DNA of 30,022 bases from Chara braunii (lineage: Eukaryota; Streptophyta; Charophyceae; Charales; Characeae): positions 1,135,133 to 1,165,154 of the forward strand of contig BFEA01000392.1 in the NCBI GenBank assembly GCA_003427395.1, given 5' to 3'. The position numbers were made by a program, and so were the translations under genes. The first letter of the stretch is position 1; every line of letters begins with the position of its first letter. The notes under the pieces are model-generated. The model saw nothing but the letters and a program-made list of their open reading frames with translations, was not told where the DNA came from and did no database searches. This document shows, piece after piece, positions 1 through 8,911 of this stretch.

Positions 1-120
1 GTGCGTGCGTGCGTGTGCTCGTGTTTTGTGAGTGTGGAGTAAGTGGAAGTGGATGTGTGTGTGTATCTGTCTGTAAAAGTGGATGTGTATAGAAGTGGGT
101 GTTTGTATTTGTGTGCTTGT
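1..120. repeat. GT-rich microsatellite
   Basis: Degenerate (GT)n interspersed with GGAAGTGGATGTGTGT units. The matching copy-B tract (14938-15062) has longer, purer GT runs. Confidence 0.7.
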
Positions 121-179
121 AAGAATGTGTGGAAATTTGTTGCCGTGCGTTTGTACAAGTGGTAGTTCATTCCGGGAAA

Positions 180-560
180 CGTCGAACCCCTCTTTCCTCT
201 CTTCTCCTTCCCTCCCTTTCCTCCCTCCCTCTTTCCTCTTCACCCCTCTTTCTTCTCTTTTCCCTCTCCGTCTTCCCCCACCTTCTCTCTTGCTCTTCTT
301 TTGCTCTTTTCCCCTGCCTTTCCCCCTGTCCTCCTTTTCCCTCCCGCCTCCACCTTGTCCATGTTTCCCGTCAAACGACCCCGTTCCCCTCCCTCCGCAT
401 GGACGGCGCTTGGCGAGCCTCCTTCTCCCCTGCGCAATTACGTGATGACAAAGCGCGAAACCCTCGACACTCCCCTTTCCTTCCCCGACTCGGGCTCGAC
501 TCTCACCTTCTTCCTCCCCCTATCCTCCCCCTCTAGCCCCCGCCTTTGCATCGCGGCAGG
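180..560. repeat. Polypyrimidine (C/T-rich) low-complexity block
   Basis: About 380 bp strongly biased to C and T on the plus strand, interrupted near 361-470 by a more complex stretch that is conserved in copy B. Pyrimidine bias keeps several frames open by chance, so I do not call a gene. Confidence 0.7.
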
Positions 561-726
561 ACGTGGGTCGCGTTGAACGGGCATGAAGAATGCGGGTTTC
601 TCCTGGGTTTGGGCCTAGCGAAGACCCGTCAGCCGCTGGTGACGAATGACTTCTCTAGGGGCGCATGATGGTCTCACATGGCCAGATTGAGATTTGGACG
701 CGACATTTGAGCACAGGCTCGAGGAC

Positions 727-1200
727 GCGTGTACACACACGGAAACGAAATGAACTTGTCAGTGAGAGTCTGCCTTTCGATGTAGAGGAGGAAGAGGGGA
801 AGAGGAAGAGGAGGAGCGGAGTAGGAAGAGGAGGGGTAGAGGAGGGGGATATCCATGCCTTGTGGAGTCTTCGAGAACGGCGTGTACACGCACGGAAACG
901 AAATGAACTTGTCAGTGAGAGTCTGACCTTGGGTGTAGATACAGGAGGAAGAGGAGGGGAGGAGGAAGAGGAGGAAGAGGAGGAAGCGGAGGGGAGGAGG
1001 AAGAGGAAGAGGAGCGGCGGAGCAGGAAGAGGAACGGAGGACTAGAGGAGGGGGATATCCATGACTTGTGGAGTGCAAGGGCTTGTTGTTGTGTCTTGCG
1101 AGGTCGTATGCCCTTGGGTGCAGGTATGGGAGGAAGAAAAGGAGGGGGAGGAGGATGGCATGCATGCCTTGTGGACTGCAAGGGCTTGTTGCTTGTCTTG
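727..1200 (+). repeat. Purine-rich tandem units in copy A
   Basis: A segment containing GGAAACGAAATGAACTTGTC occurs at about 738 and again at about 893, each followed by GAGGAA-rich DNA. Copy B has one such unit (about 15616). A second motif, GTGGA(G/C)TGCAAGGGCTTGTT, is repeated at about 1072 and 1171. Array length therefore differs between the two module copies. Confidence 0.65.
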
Positions 1201-2175
1201 TGGGGTCGGTAGGCCCATTCGAAGTTGTCCCAAGAGCGTGCCAGTGCTTGCCTGTGGGACTAAACTATGGAATATAAGAATAGGGTACCGCCCTCCGCTT
1301 GAGATTGATAATGAGGAAGAGCTTTGTGCGCTTTGGCGTGGTGGTGGAGATGCACTGTGGGATGCCCAACTTCGTTTGAAGCCAAAGAAGGGTGTACTGC
1401 TTGGCGCTGTGGAAGAGGAGGAGGTGGAGGGTAGGCGAAGGCGGGTGATGCGGTCCTTAGGATGTTGATCCCTTTCGTCGGCGTGCTGATACCTATCGTC
1501 GTCGAGTACAACCAATCAATCAATCAATCTGTTTCCGCATGCGTGCGCGGCGCACGTACACGCGCTTGCGCCTCGGACACAGACAGTGAGAGGGGAAGAG
1601 GGGGGTGGAGTAAAATTTTCTGAAAATAAGAGGGAGCGCCTTGACGGCGGGCATGGTGATATGGTCTTGCGAACGTAAAGAAGAGGAAGAGTAGCGAAGA
1701 ACAGAAAGATCAAGCGACTCACATTTGTCGCTTCTCTCTCTCTCGCACTCTACCTACCTCATCAGTAAGACTTTCGTCGTGTTTCGTTTGCACGTCCCAC
1801 TGCGATCATTCTCTCTCTCGCACCCTCTCCCTCTCTCTCTCTCTTTCGCCCTCGCCCGTATCGTTCTTGCATGATGGATTGGGACGCGCAGCATACAACA
1901 GGCTGTAACTGCGATCCAGCTTTTGTGGGCATGTCCTCCATCATGCGGTCACATTTCCAGCAAGCATATGCCGAAATGCCAGAAATGATATAGTTCGTTT
2001 GCAGTTCTCTTTCCTAGCATGCCAGAAATGATATGGTTCGCGCAGCTTCATTCTCTTGGCACGTCCGTCACCACAAGTTCAGTGTCGTTCTTGGCGTATG
2101 CATATGATTGAAGGGAGGGAGAGATAGAAAGAAGAGATGAGGAGTCGGACTTCAGCATTCGGTCAGTTCGAGAAA

Positions 2176-2286
2176 CTATCGCCTTAACCCCAATAGAACG
2201 CCCGGTCATTATTGCTGCATCTGGACTGAAAGTTGGGCCAAATGCAGCTATAATGACTGGGCGTTCTACTCGGGTGAAGACGGTAG
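2176..2286. mobile_element. 111-bp foldback MITE, copy 1 (45-bp inverted arms)
   Basis: Arms 2176-2220 and 2242-2286 are inverted repeats (CTATCGCC... against the complement CTACCGTC...), both containing TAGAACGCCC and GTCATTAT. The loop is 21 bp (2221-2241). The element is missing at the equivalent place in copy B, where ten bases (18031-18040) lie between the same flanks AGAAA and CTTTCAG. Related inverted pairs lie at 2832-3045 and 28686-28787. No coding capacity; moved, if at all, by a transposase elsewhere. Confidence 0.8.
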
Positions 2287-2410
2287 CTTTCAGTGCTAGA
2301 ATCTCTCTTCATTTCTCTTGTCCTCTTGCTCTGCTCCGTAAATCATCTGCCGCTTCGACGCGCTGTGCTTCTGAATGCCGTAGGCAATAGATCGTTTCCT
2401 CTGTGTGTGC

Positions 2411-2424
<14 letters not shown>

Positions 2425-2478
<54 letters not shown>

Positions 2479-2517
2479 CTCGTGGGGGGGAAACTGGAAT
2501 GTGTGTGAGAGAGAGAG

Positions 2518-2553
<36 letters not shown>
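2425..2553. repeat. (GA)n arrays split by a TTCTCG/GGGG spacer
   Basis: Pure GA runs at 2425-2475 and about 2507-2553, separated by a short spacer containing CTTCTCG, a G run and GGAATGTGTGTG. A related spacer follows the next GA run (about 2688-2711) and occurs in copy B (18263-18302), so GA array plus spacer is itself a tandem unit. Confidence 0.75.
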
Positions 2554-2555
<2 letters not shown>

Positions 2556-2587
2556 GTCTCTTATACACATCTAGATGTGTATAAGAG
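2554..2587. other. Nextera mate-pair junction adapter remnant (contaminant)
   Basis: Back-to-back Tn5 mosaic ends: CTGTCTCTTATACACATCT (2554-2572) followed by AGATGTGTATAAGAG (2573-2587), with the final ACAG replaced by TGCA. This is the circularisation adapter of Nextera mate-pair libraries, not genomic sequence. It is followed by about 34 bp of unrelated DNA, an N (2622) and another GA array, so continuity of copy A across 2553-2623 is doubtful. Confidence 0.95.
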
Positions 2588-2622
2588 TGCAAGATGCATG
2601 ACATCAGGTACAAGGACAAGCN
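2588..2622. other. Orphan 34-bp segment and single N
   Basis: Complex sequence between the adapter remnant and the N, with no counterpart seen in copy B. Probably the far end of a mate-pair fragment stitched in during assembly. Confidence 0.6.
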
Positions 2623-2687
<65 letters not shown>

Positions 2688-2688
2688 T
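2623..2688. repeat. (GA)n array
   Basis: Almost pure GA repeat after the N at 2622, ending in GGAGAGATTCTCG. Its true length cannot be known because the assembler probably collapsed or joined it here. Confidence 0.75.
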
Positions 2689-2831
2689 TCTCGTCGGGGG
2701 GAAATTGGAACGATTGATTGACTGATGGTTGGATGGATGTGGACAAGTGGAATGTAAGGAGTGAAAAAACTGCCGTTGCTCTTATCCTCTTGTTGATTCA
2801 TCATCAACGTTTTTGACGGGATCAATCGAAT

Positions 2832-3045
2832 TACCGTCTTTCCCCGAATAGAACGCACGGTGGTAATAGCTTGTACCGCCGGGGCAACTTTCAGAGCATT
2901 CTCACACGTACTTTTTTCGACTGACCTCTAGACGTAATTGCAGTCAGGAGCATCCAGGAAAGTCTGAATGTGAGCATGCCCTCATTCTGAAGGTTCAGCG
3001 ACGCTGACCGTGAGTTCTATTCGCGGGGGATGGGGCAGACGGTAG
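2832..3045. mobile_element. Foldback MITE relative, copy 2 (~214 bp)
   Basis: The left end (2832-2861) reads TACCGTCTTTCCCCGAATAG then AACGCACGG. The complement of the right end (3007-3045) reads TACCGTCTGCCCCATCCCCC then GCGAATAGAACTCACGG. These are the same termini as at 2176-2286 and 28686-28787, around a longer interior. GATCAATC-like bases just outside both ends are also inverted and may extend the arms. In copy B this interval falls in the N gap. Confidence 0.7.
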
Positions 3046-3231
3046 CTTGATTGATCGAAAATCGATCATCAGCTTTTGTGAACCGATCACTCACAGAATC
3101 TTCGTCCGAACACTGTGCACCTTCATCAAGATTGCGTCGGAGTGGAAAGATGGCTTGTATTCATTCATAATCAGGGTATCTCACGTCGTTTGCTTGCGCG
3201 CTTGATTTCTCTAGTGATTGCGCGCCGGTAG

Positions 3232-3358
3232 CACTTGCTTTATTGCTCGCTTGATTGCTCGTTTGATTGGTCACTTGATTGGTCACTTGATTGCTCGCTT
3301 GATTGGTCACTTGATTGCTCGCTTGATTGCTTGCTTGATTGGTCGCTTGATTGATCGA
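3232..3358 (+). repeat. 12-bp satellite (CTTGATTGGTCA / CTTGATTGCTCG)
   Basis: About ten 12-bp units of two alternating types; the last units degenerate to TTGATTGCTTG and TTGATTGATCG. The same array occurs at 18932-19090 and 29892-30022. The period is a multiple of three, so frames stay open, but this is not evidence of coding. Confidence 0.85.
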
Positions 3359-3947
3359 TCAACTTGAAGGAATCGAGCACCGTTTGGTCAAGGTGAATTG
3401 AACGAAGGAATCGAATCTGTTAGGGAACCAAGTAATATAGTACAACATCGTATTTGACTGGTGCTGAATCATGGCACCGAATTAGTAGAAAAATATCGAA
3501 AACAAATATGATAACGATTCGGTCGGTAGCTGGCGGCCAGGGAGAGAGGGCTGGTGGGGGGAAGGGGGTTCTCCCTGCAGAAGTGGGACCAGAGCAGCGA
3601 TTCTTTGGGAGATGGAAGAGGAGGTGGAGCAGGTCGGAGCGTATGTGCAGTGTCACGTTGCGTCCTTCCTTCGGAGGTAACGGGTGCAGTCCCATTTGAG
3701 GGATGCCTTCCTCAACCGAGACAAACTGACCGTTGAGCTGAGTGCGAGTGCATGTTTTGCGGGTAGCAGAATGGAGGGGTAAAGGAGGAATGTAGGGAGG
3801 TCAAAAGGGGCACGGTAGGGGGAAGGGATATTTAGGGATCACTCGCGAAGGGAGTGCGCTGTTATCTGAGCGTGTGGGCGCGTGCGGATGCGTGCGTTAG
3901 AGACGACAGAAGCGCATGGGAATACCAAAGACTAGAGCTGTATATAC

Positions 3948-3950
<3 letters not shown>

Positions 3951-4011
<61 letters not shown>
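3951..4011. repeat. (GA)n array
   Basis: About 60 bp of pure GA before GAATGGGAGA. The matching copy-B site (19640-19778) has extra GT/CA and GA segments. Confidence 0.8.
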
Positions 4012-4013
<2 letters not shown>

Positions 4014-4470
4014 GGAGAGAGAGATGACAAAGAATGCAGGAGCCGAGAAATAGGCAGAAAGAATATCAAAGAGGTGAGAAGAAGTGGGCCAGTGGGGAAG
4101 AAAGGGAATGGAGAGGTGCGGTTTCTTTTTATTTTGATGGGTTTCATCTAGTTTTTTTTACGACTTTGGTCGGTCGCAGTCGTTTCCTTTACGGGTTTCA
4201 TCAGTGGCATTGTGAGGGTTACAAATCCGGGGTGGCATATGACTGCCGCAGTTATCCTGAAATCACGGTCCTGCCCTTCTAGAAGTTTCCTATACTGGCC
4301 ATTTGCAGAATCGAATAGTCTGCAGCTGTGGAGCCGTTCAAATCTTTCGATTGAAGTACAATAATCCTGGAAATCCTGCATTAAACATGACGTTAGAGAC
4401 CCTGCATATACTTCTGATCTTGAAAAGTGTTGGACTCTTATGTCCGAAATTTCCCCAACACGCCAAATGG

Positions 4471-4783
4471 TTAAATGAAAAAGAGTCGAACATTAAATGG
4501 AAAATTCCTGCAGTGAACAGGTGCCAGGATTGCCAACGCTTCACTTCCCGTGAAGGGCACACAGACTAACCCTCTGGGGATGTATTTGATGGCCATAACA
4601 GCCAGGCGGGGACGCATCTGACCTTGATAACGTCCAGGTGTCGTCAGCTTTTGGGGGAGATGTCCTTGTTGTGTGAGCACGACCTACCGTTGGACCTGGG
4701 AGCACAGCTTGGGTGAAAGAGGCCGGTTTTTGTGGCATGGGTAGAACCGATCGAAGAGGCCCCAGTTTGGCATATAGGCAGAT
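4471..4783. other. No recognisable feature
   Basis: Single-copy-looking DNA beyond the end of module homology. No open frame with coding character, tRNA or terminal repeat was seen. Confidence 0.4.
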
Positions 4784-4945
4784 CTGCACCTTTTCTGTGG
4801 CACGGTTTTGGTTTTTGTCCGGGATCTGTAAAATTGAAGCGGACAGCAAAAGCTTAGCAGTCCAATTTTACAGATCCCGGACAAAAACCAAAACCGTGCC
4901 ACCGAAAAGTTGCAGCCTAACTATAGAGACACTAAGCTTTTGCTG
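4784..4945. repeat. Near-perfect hairpin with 54-bp arms and a nested inverted repeat
   Basis: Arms 4784-4837 and 4861-4915 are inverted repeats with only a few mismatches (core GGCACGGTTTTGGTTTTTGT). The 23-bp loop contains CAGCAAAAGCTTAG (4844-4857), whose exact complement CTAAGCTTTTGCTG recurs outside the right arm at 4932-4945. Two mutually exclusive hairpins are therefore possible. It could be a foldback element or, if transcribed, a small-RNA precursor. Confidence 0.8.
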
Positions 4946-5029
4946 AATTGGGTGTTGTTGTTGCATATGCCATGTACTGCCTGGCTGGCGGCCCTCCCTA
5001 AAGTCGCGGCCGTTAAACTGTCACCCCGC

Positions 5030-5460
5030 GACAGCCAAGAACCCTTGGCCCTGTGTGTTAGGGCCGGATTCTATGGAGGGGTGGTGCCCGCCACCGCCCA
5101 CCCCTCCGACAGCCGAAAACCCTAGGCCGCCCTGTGAGTTAGGGCCGGGTTCTACGGAGGGGTGGCACCTGCCACCCCCCACCCTCCGACAGCGAAAACC
5201 CTCGGCCCTACCCACCCCTCCGACAGCTGAAAACCCTCACCCCTCCGACAGCCGAAAACCCTCGGCCCTGTGAGTTAGGGCCAGGTTCTACGGAGGGGTG
5301 GCGCCCCCCACCCCACACCTCTCGGACAGCCGAAAACCCTCGGCCCTGTGAGTTAGGGCCGGGTCCTACGGAGGGGTGGTGCCCGCCACCCCCCCTCCCC
5401 ACCCTTCTGACAGCTGAAAACCGTTGGCCCTGTGAGTTAGGGCCCGGTTCTAGGGAGGCC
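5030..5460 (+). repeat. ~80-bp GC-rich minisatellite, about five degenerate units
   Basis: Each unit contains GACAGCCGAAAACCCT, GGCCCTGTGAGTTAGGGCC, then GGTTCTACGGAGGGGTGG and a C-rich stretch. Unit landmarks fall near 5048, 5129, 5264, 5341 and 5425. A shortened unit lies at 5210-5260. Inside each unit GGCCCT...AGGGCC is a perfect 6-bp stem with a 7-nt loop. Confidence 0.85.
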
Positions 5461-5492
5461 ATTTGAAAGTTGGAACTAGTTGGAACTTTGGC

Positions 5493-5660
5493 AGTGATTC
5501 TTCGTGCTCAGAAGAATTCTTCAAAAATCCTGAATATTCGAGGGTCCGAAGATTAGGTCGTGATCTTTCAAGGAAAAATATCAGAATAAATAAATGATAT
5601 AATTTTGACTGTGAAATAATTGTCGCGATGATTCAGTGCATTTTCAATCTTTTGACACCA
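5493..5660 (+). repeat. Dispersed repeat, member 1 (TTCGTGCTCAGAA family)
   Basis: Shares GTGATT(C/T)TTCGTGCTCAG, an AATTC tract, GAGGGT(C/T)CG, GTGATCTTTC and CTGTGAAATAA with 6462-6628, in the same order and spacing. A shorter related segment lies at 6664-6722. Confidence 0.65.
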
Positions 5661-5801
5661 ATTCCATTTTTGCCATTCACCCGGTTTTCCACTCTATGCT
5701 ACCGGTACCCCTCATGAAACGATGGCGCTACTGGTCCCCCGAGGTTTTTGACGTCCTGGGGAGTGGCAATTTAAGCCACCAGTTCAGATGAACATAATGA
5801 C

Positions 5802-6049
5802 TGCTCCAAAAAGCATCCCTATTCGGACCTGGGCTGGCTGCCAAAGTGGTAGGCCACTTCGGAAAAGGCACAGTTGCAGGCTTGCGAGCCTCAGAAGTTA
5901 GCTTTGTCAACTTAGGGCGAGATGCCACTAGCCAAGAAGATTTGATTAAACGCCTGAATCTGGATGCTTTGTATGTAGAGATACAGAAAGCAGAGCAATC
6001 GCAACGATCTGCACTTCTCCACAAACACATCCAGGTTCACGTTTGCTAG
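5802..6049 (+). CDS. Possible exon or gene relic, unknown product
   Basis: An open frame runs from just after a TGA (5799-5801) to TAG at 6047-6049. The predicted peptide has ordinary protein composition (ATSQEDLIKRLNLDALYVE, then EIQKAEQSQRS), unlike the biased peptides from the repeats. The first ATG-like starts are GTG codons around 5846, so if real it is an internal or terminal exon or a decayed gene. No domain was recognised. It lies between the minisatellite and the TIR repeats with no nearby promoter that I can see. Confidence 0.25.
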
Positions 6050-6086
6050 GTGGGATCTCATCCTTATTGTGTGAACTGGTGGTTTT

Positions 6087-6356
6087 TACCGCCAGTACTT
6101 GGCCCAGCTATGGGTCGTGGAAAAAATCGAGTAGAACATTTCTAGTCGGATAAATTTGGGCGCTCCTGCAGTGGCCCGTGCATTTCCAAAAATAGTGGCT
6201 TGTTAAACCACCAGTACTTGGCCCAGCTATCAGCCGCTGAAAAAAATATAGTAGAAATGTTTCTAGTTGGATGAATTTGGGCGCTCCTGTAGTGGCCCGT
6301 ACGTTTCCTAAAATTGTGGCGCGTTAACGGCACGACTTTAGGAAGTGCTGGTGGTT
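6087..6356 (+). mobile_element. TIR-type repeat, two tandem ~119-bp units (TACTTGGCCCAGCTAT family)
   Basis: CCAGTACTTGGCCCAGCTAT starts at 6092 and again at 6211. The following ~119 bp is also shared (GGGCGCTCCTG, AGTGGCCCGT). After the second unit, AAGTGCTGGTGGTT (6339-6352) is an imperfect complement of the AACCACCAGTACTT start, suggesting a degenerate right terminal repeat. The same terminus, inverted at both ends, bounds 8707-8911. Confidence 0.6.
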
Positions 6357-6461
6357 GGAAGTGCCCTCCTTGTGACTTTGAGCCTTTTCCGGGGGGGGGG
6401 AGGGTCGGCCACCGACACCAACCGCCGGGCATGGTCCTGCAAATTCAGAAGCGCGACTTTG

Positions 6462-6628
6462 GTGATTTTTCGTGCTCAGAAAAATTCACAGAAATTCAAA
6501 AGAATTGAGGGTTCGTATATTGGCTTGTGATCTTTCCACAAAAAAGATCAGCAAAAATATATATAAAAAATTTCCTGTGAAATAAGCACGGTGCTGATTT
6601 TAGGCATTTCCATTTTTTCCACTTTACC
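6462..6628 (+). repeat. Dispersed repeat, member 2 (TTCGTGCTCAGAA family)
   Basis: Same ordered motifs as 5493-5660. It is followed at 6664-6722 by a third, truncated member (CTTCGTGCTGAGAAAAATTC, GAGGGTTCGTAGATGATAT). Confidence 0.6.
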
Positions 6629-6722
6629 ATGTGTGGCTAACAGAAAAGAAGTATGGCAACGTTGGTAATTCTTCGTGCTGAGAAAAATTCATAGAAAATT
6701 TGAGGGTTCGTAGATGATATCG

Positions 6723-7289
6723 TGGTATGATGACAAAATCGCAATGTGATATACTCTTTTCATAACAACCCTTTTCTTCGTTATACACTCGACTGGCATG
6801 CTCAACAGACAATTCAAGGGATTTGGCACACGGCAACCTCAAACAAAAAAAAAAAAAAACAGGCAAAGAAACAAAAAAACAAAAGAACAAAAAAATTTGC
6901 CCCTCAAACCGTAATTTCAGTTTTGGACTGGATGGTCAGAAGCTGAAAGTGGGGGTGCCCCGTTAACGACTTGTGAGGTTTTTGTTATGTTACCTGCATA
7001 CTATTGCAAATGTCTGTCCTGTCGCATGTTTATTGTTTACAGTCTTTGTTCCCATCTCAGTTTTTGTGATGGCTCCAGACATATAAAGCCTGTCGTTCAC
7101 ACGCTTTGAAATGTCAAGGAAGAAGTTATTCGATGCATGCATCCATACATGCCAAATCTTGTCTGGCTCCTGAAAGCGTTTTGGTGCCACAAGCAAACAT
7201 ATAGCAGGGTTTGTGTTCGTTTAACGAGATAATTCTTTGACAAAATAACGCCCTTCATCATATCATGACGAATCCCAAAGTAACGAGAC
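6723..7289. other. No gene seen; A-rich tract
   Basis: Contains an A-rich stretch at 6842-6897 with a 15-nt A run. No supported coding frame, tRNA or terminal repeat. Confidence 0.4.
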
Positions 7290-7898
7290 ATGCAAGCGTT
7301 CTGGCCTTGCACTATCCTGCACTCCCTTCATGCATGTCAACTGCTTGCAAAATTCAGGCCTATCGGGGGCGCTGGTGAACGGGTCCGCCCCAGAAACGTG
7401 AAATGTTTTCGATCACGCATCTCGCAGACCCTCCGGGCTTCACCTCCATGCTGTGCACGTTACATAGTTCGCTCATGCACCTTGCACCACACGGGACTGG
7501 AAAAAGACATTTCACAAAATACAACTTTGGATGCAGTAAGGTTCGTGCGATTGGTAGTGGGGGCGGTCGGCCGACAGCATTGTGTTAGCACTCGTAATAA
7601 ACTGAGTAAAGTTCATTCTTTTGTGACAGTATGGCGGACAACCTGCTCGGTAACGAGCCAGTGCCATGTAGGACTTCATTACTGGCTCATTTGCATCGCG
7701 GTTTTCGCCCCGCCAACGTGCTTCGCACGGAACATGACTATAGTGGGCATAGTTATTCATCATTTGCCATGGCAATGGCTTACAGCAAAAGCAAATATGT
7801 ATGTTTGTCAAAGATTACGTAACTATCGAGGCAAGGCAATGCGGCAAGCCTGTGAGCTTCACATAGGGCAAGTTACTTGGGAGAAATTGGAACGATAA
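7290..7898 (+). CDS. Long ORF of unknown validity (202 codons)
   Basis: ATG at 7290 to TAA at 7896-7898. It is the longest open frame outside the low-complexity DNA and the gap. The product is Cys/His/Arg-rich with no recognisable domain, signal peptide or repeat. Coding character is weak: many rare residues (Cys, Trp, His) and no family match I can recall. An overlapping frame (7403-7588) is also open, which fits chance openness. Probably spurious; listed because of its length. Confidence 0.15.
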   Translation: MQAFWPCTILHSLHACQLLAKFRPIGGAGERVRPRNVKCFRSRISQTLRASPPCCARYIVRSCTLHHTGLEKDISQNTTLDAVRFVRLVVGAVGRQHCVSTRNKLSKVHSFVTVWRTTCSVTSQCHVGLHYWLICIAVFAPPTCFARNMTIVGIVIHHLPWQWLTAKANMYVCQRLRNYRGKAMRQACELHIGQVTWEKLER

Positions 7899-8706
7899 TA
7901 ACTTGTAGTGTCAAGATCTCGGTAGGCTGAAAAACTGTTTGGTAATGTCTGTTGGTGTTTCCTTCAAAGACACTAATAATCCCTCCAGTTGGGTATAACG
8001 AGCAAGTTACGGTGGTAAAATAGTGAGTCGAGTTAGCTCCGGATGCGACAAAGATTTCCAAAGAGAGAACCAGGAACTTGATTGCGTAGTGCTATGAGGA
8101 GGGCATAACTACAACAGTGTTGAAATCAAGATAAGACAGACAATTTTCATGATTAAATCTTAGTTTGATCAAATAAAGGTATGTTAGCTTGAGGAACTTA
8201 TAATGGGAGTCGTCTTTAGAAACGCAACTAGGGAAATGTTTAGAAAGTTTATTTGATCCGTGCTTATGGAAACGGCTAGGCCAGGGATGGGATTTTCAAT
8301 CCCCCTCCTTAGCGGGGTACGATCGGGCTTGCATATGTAACTAGAGATAGTGTAGTTTTCACCTGGCTTATTAGTCAAAAAAAGGATGAGATTTTGTTAT
8401 TTTGGAACTCTTATTCTCTAAGCTTTCGGTTGTGGATTGACTCGAATGATGTGGTGCGGATTCAAAAGTGTAAAAATGAAAAACACCTTACAGCTAATTG
8501 CTTTAGAAGATCCACGTGAGTCGATAGTGTACACAAAAGTTGTAGTGAGGAGGGTAATTGAAACTGTTTCGAAGGACTATCCATCGATCAGAGGTCACTC
8601 AAAGCCTAAGATTTTGAATCCAAAAGAGGATGTAGACCCCCAGTTCATAGACATGATGGTTTATAGAACATAGGTATAAAAGGACCACGACGATATGAGA
8701 GACCTC
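7899..8706. other. No supported gene; small open frame at 8437-8673
   Basis: Frame 8437-8673 (+) encodes a 78-codon peptide with fairly normal composition (IALEDPRESIVYTKVVVRR, NPKEDVDPQFIDMM). It stops 34 bp before the TIR element at 8707. It could be decayed transposon coding sequence. I recognise no domain. Confidence 0.25.
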
Positions 8707-8911
8707 AAACCACCAATACTTGGCCCAACTATCAAAGTCGAGCCTCCCAGCCCCCTGCGCGCCAAGTCCTACTGAACCGTCGTTGGTCTTTTTTTTTTTG
8801 TTTTTGGCTGTGGCCTCCAGCCAATGCGGTCCGGTAGGCCGAAGCCAGAATGTCGCGGCACGTTAACGGGGAAGCACCGCGACCGATAGTTGGGCCAAGT
8901 AATGGTCGTTT
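8707..8911. mobile_element. 205-bp MITE with 27-bp TIRs (ACTTGGCCCAACTATC)
   Basis: The left end 8707-8733 (AAACCACCAATACTTGGCCC...) matches the complement of the right end 8885-8911 (AAACGACCATTACTTGGCCC...) at all but two or three positions. The interior has a T run and GGCACGTTAACGGGG. The interior motif GTTAACG also occurs beside related repeats at 6325 and 6963. Non-coding; no clear target duplication. Same family end as 6087-6356. Confidence 0.8.

Larger units (their letters stand above)
1..4470 (+). repeat. Copy A of a ~5-kb direct duplication (left end beyond window)
   Basis: Collinear with 14940-20255. Matching landmarks in order: GT-rich start, polypyrimidine block (180-560 vs 15120-15420), GAGGAA-rich block (780-1060 vs 15660-15900), CAATCAATCAAT (1511 vs 16188), GA arrays, 12-bp satellite (3232-3358 vs 18932-19090) and a very similar 3' end (3420-4380 vs 19132-20160). 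Within 4034-4282 versus 19801-20049 I count two substitutions. The 5' parts differ by many small indels. Similarity fades near 4470/20255. I see no convincing coding frame: the open frames inside are mostly translations of low-complexity DNA. It may be a repeat family or a local segmental duplication. Confidence 0.85.

Noticed and set aside
2296-2858. Ser-Leu and Arg-Glu repeat peptides
   Set aside because: Translations of (GA)n/(CT)n arrays and of the sequencing adapter.
3232-3358. CRISPR-like array of short repeats
   Set aside because: The 12-bp units are contiguous without unique spacers, in a eukaryotic context; this is a satellite.
4034-4282. 82-codon frame nearly identical in copies A and B (19801-20049)
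   Set aside because: The identity reflects the DNA duplication. Both substitutions seen change an amino acid, so there is no sign of protein-level selection.
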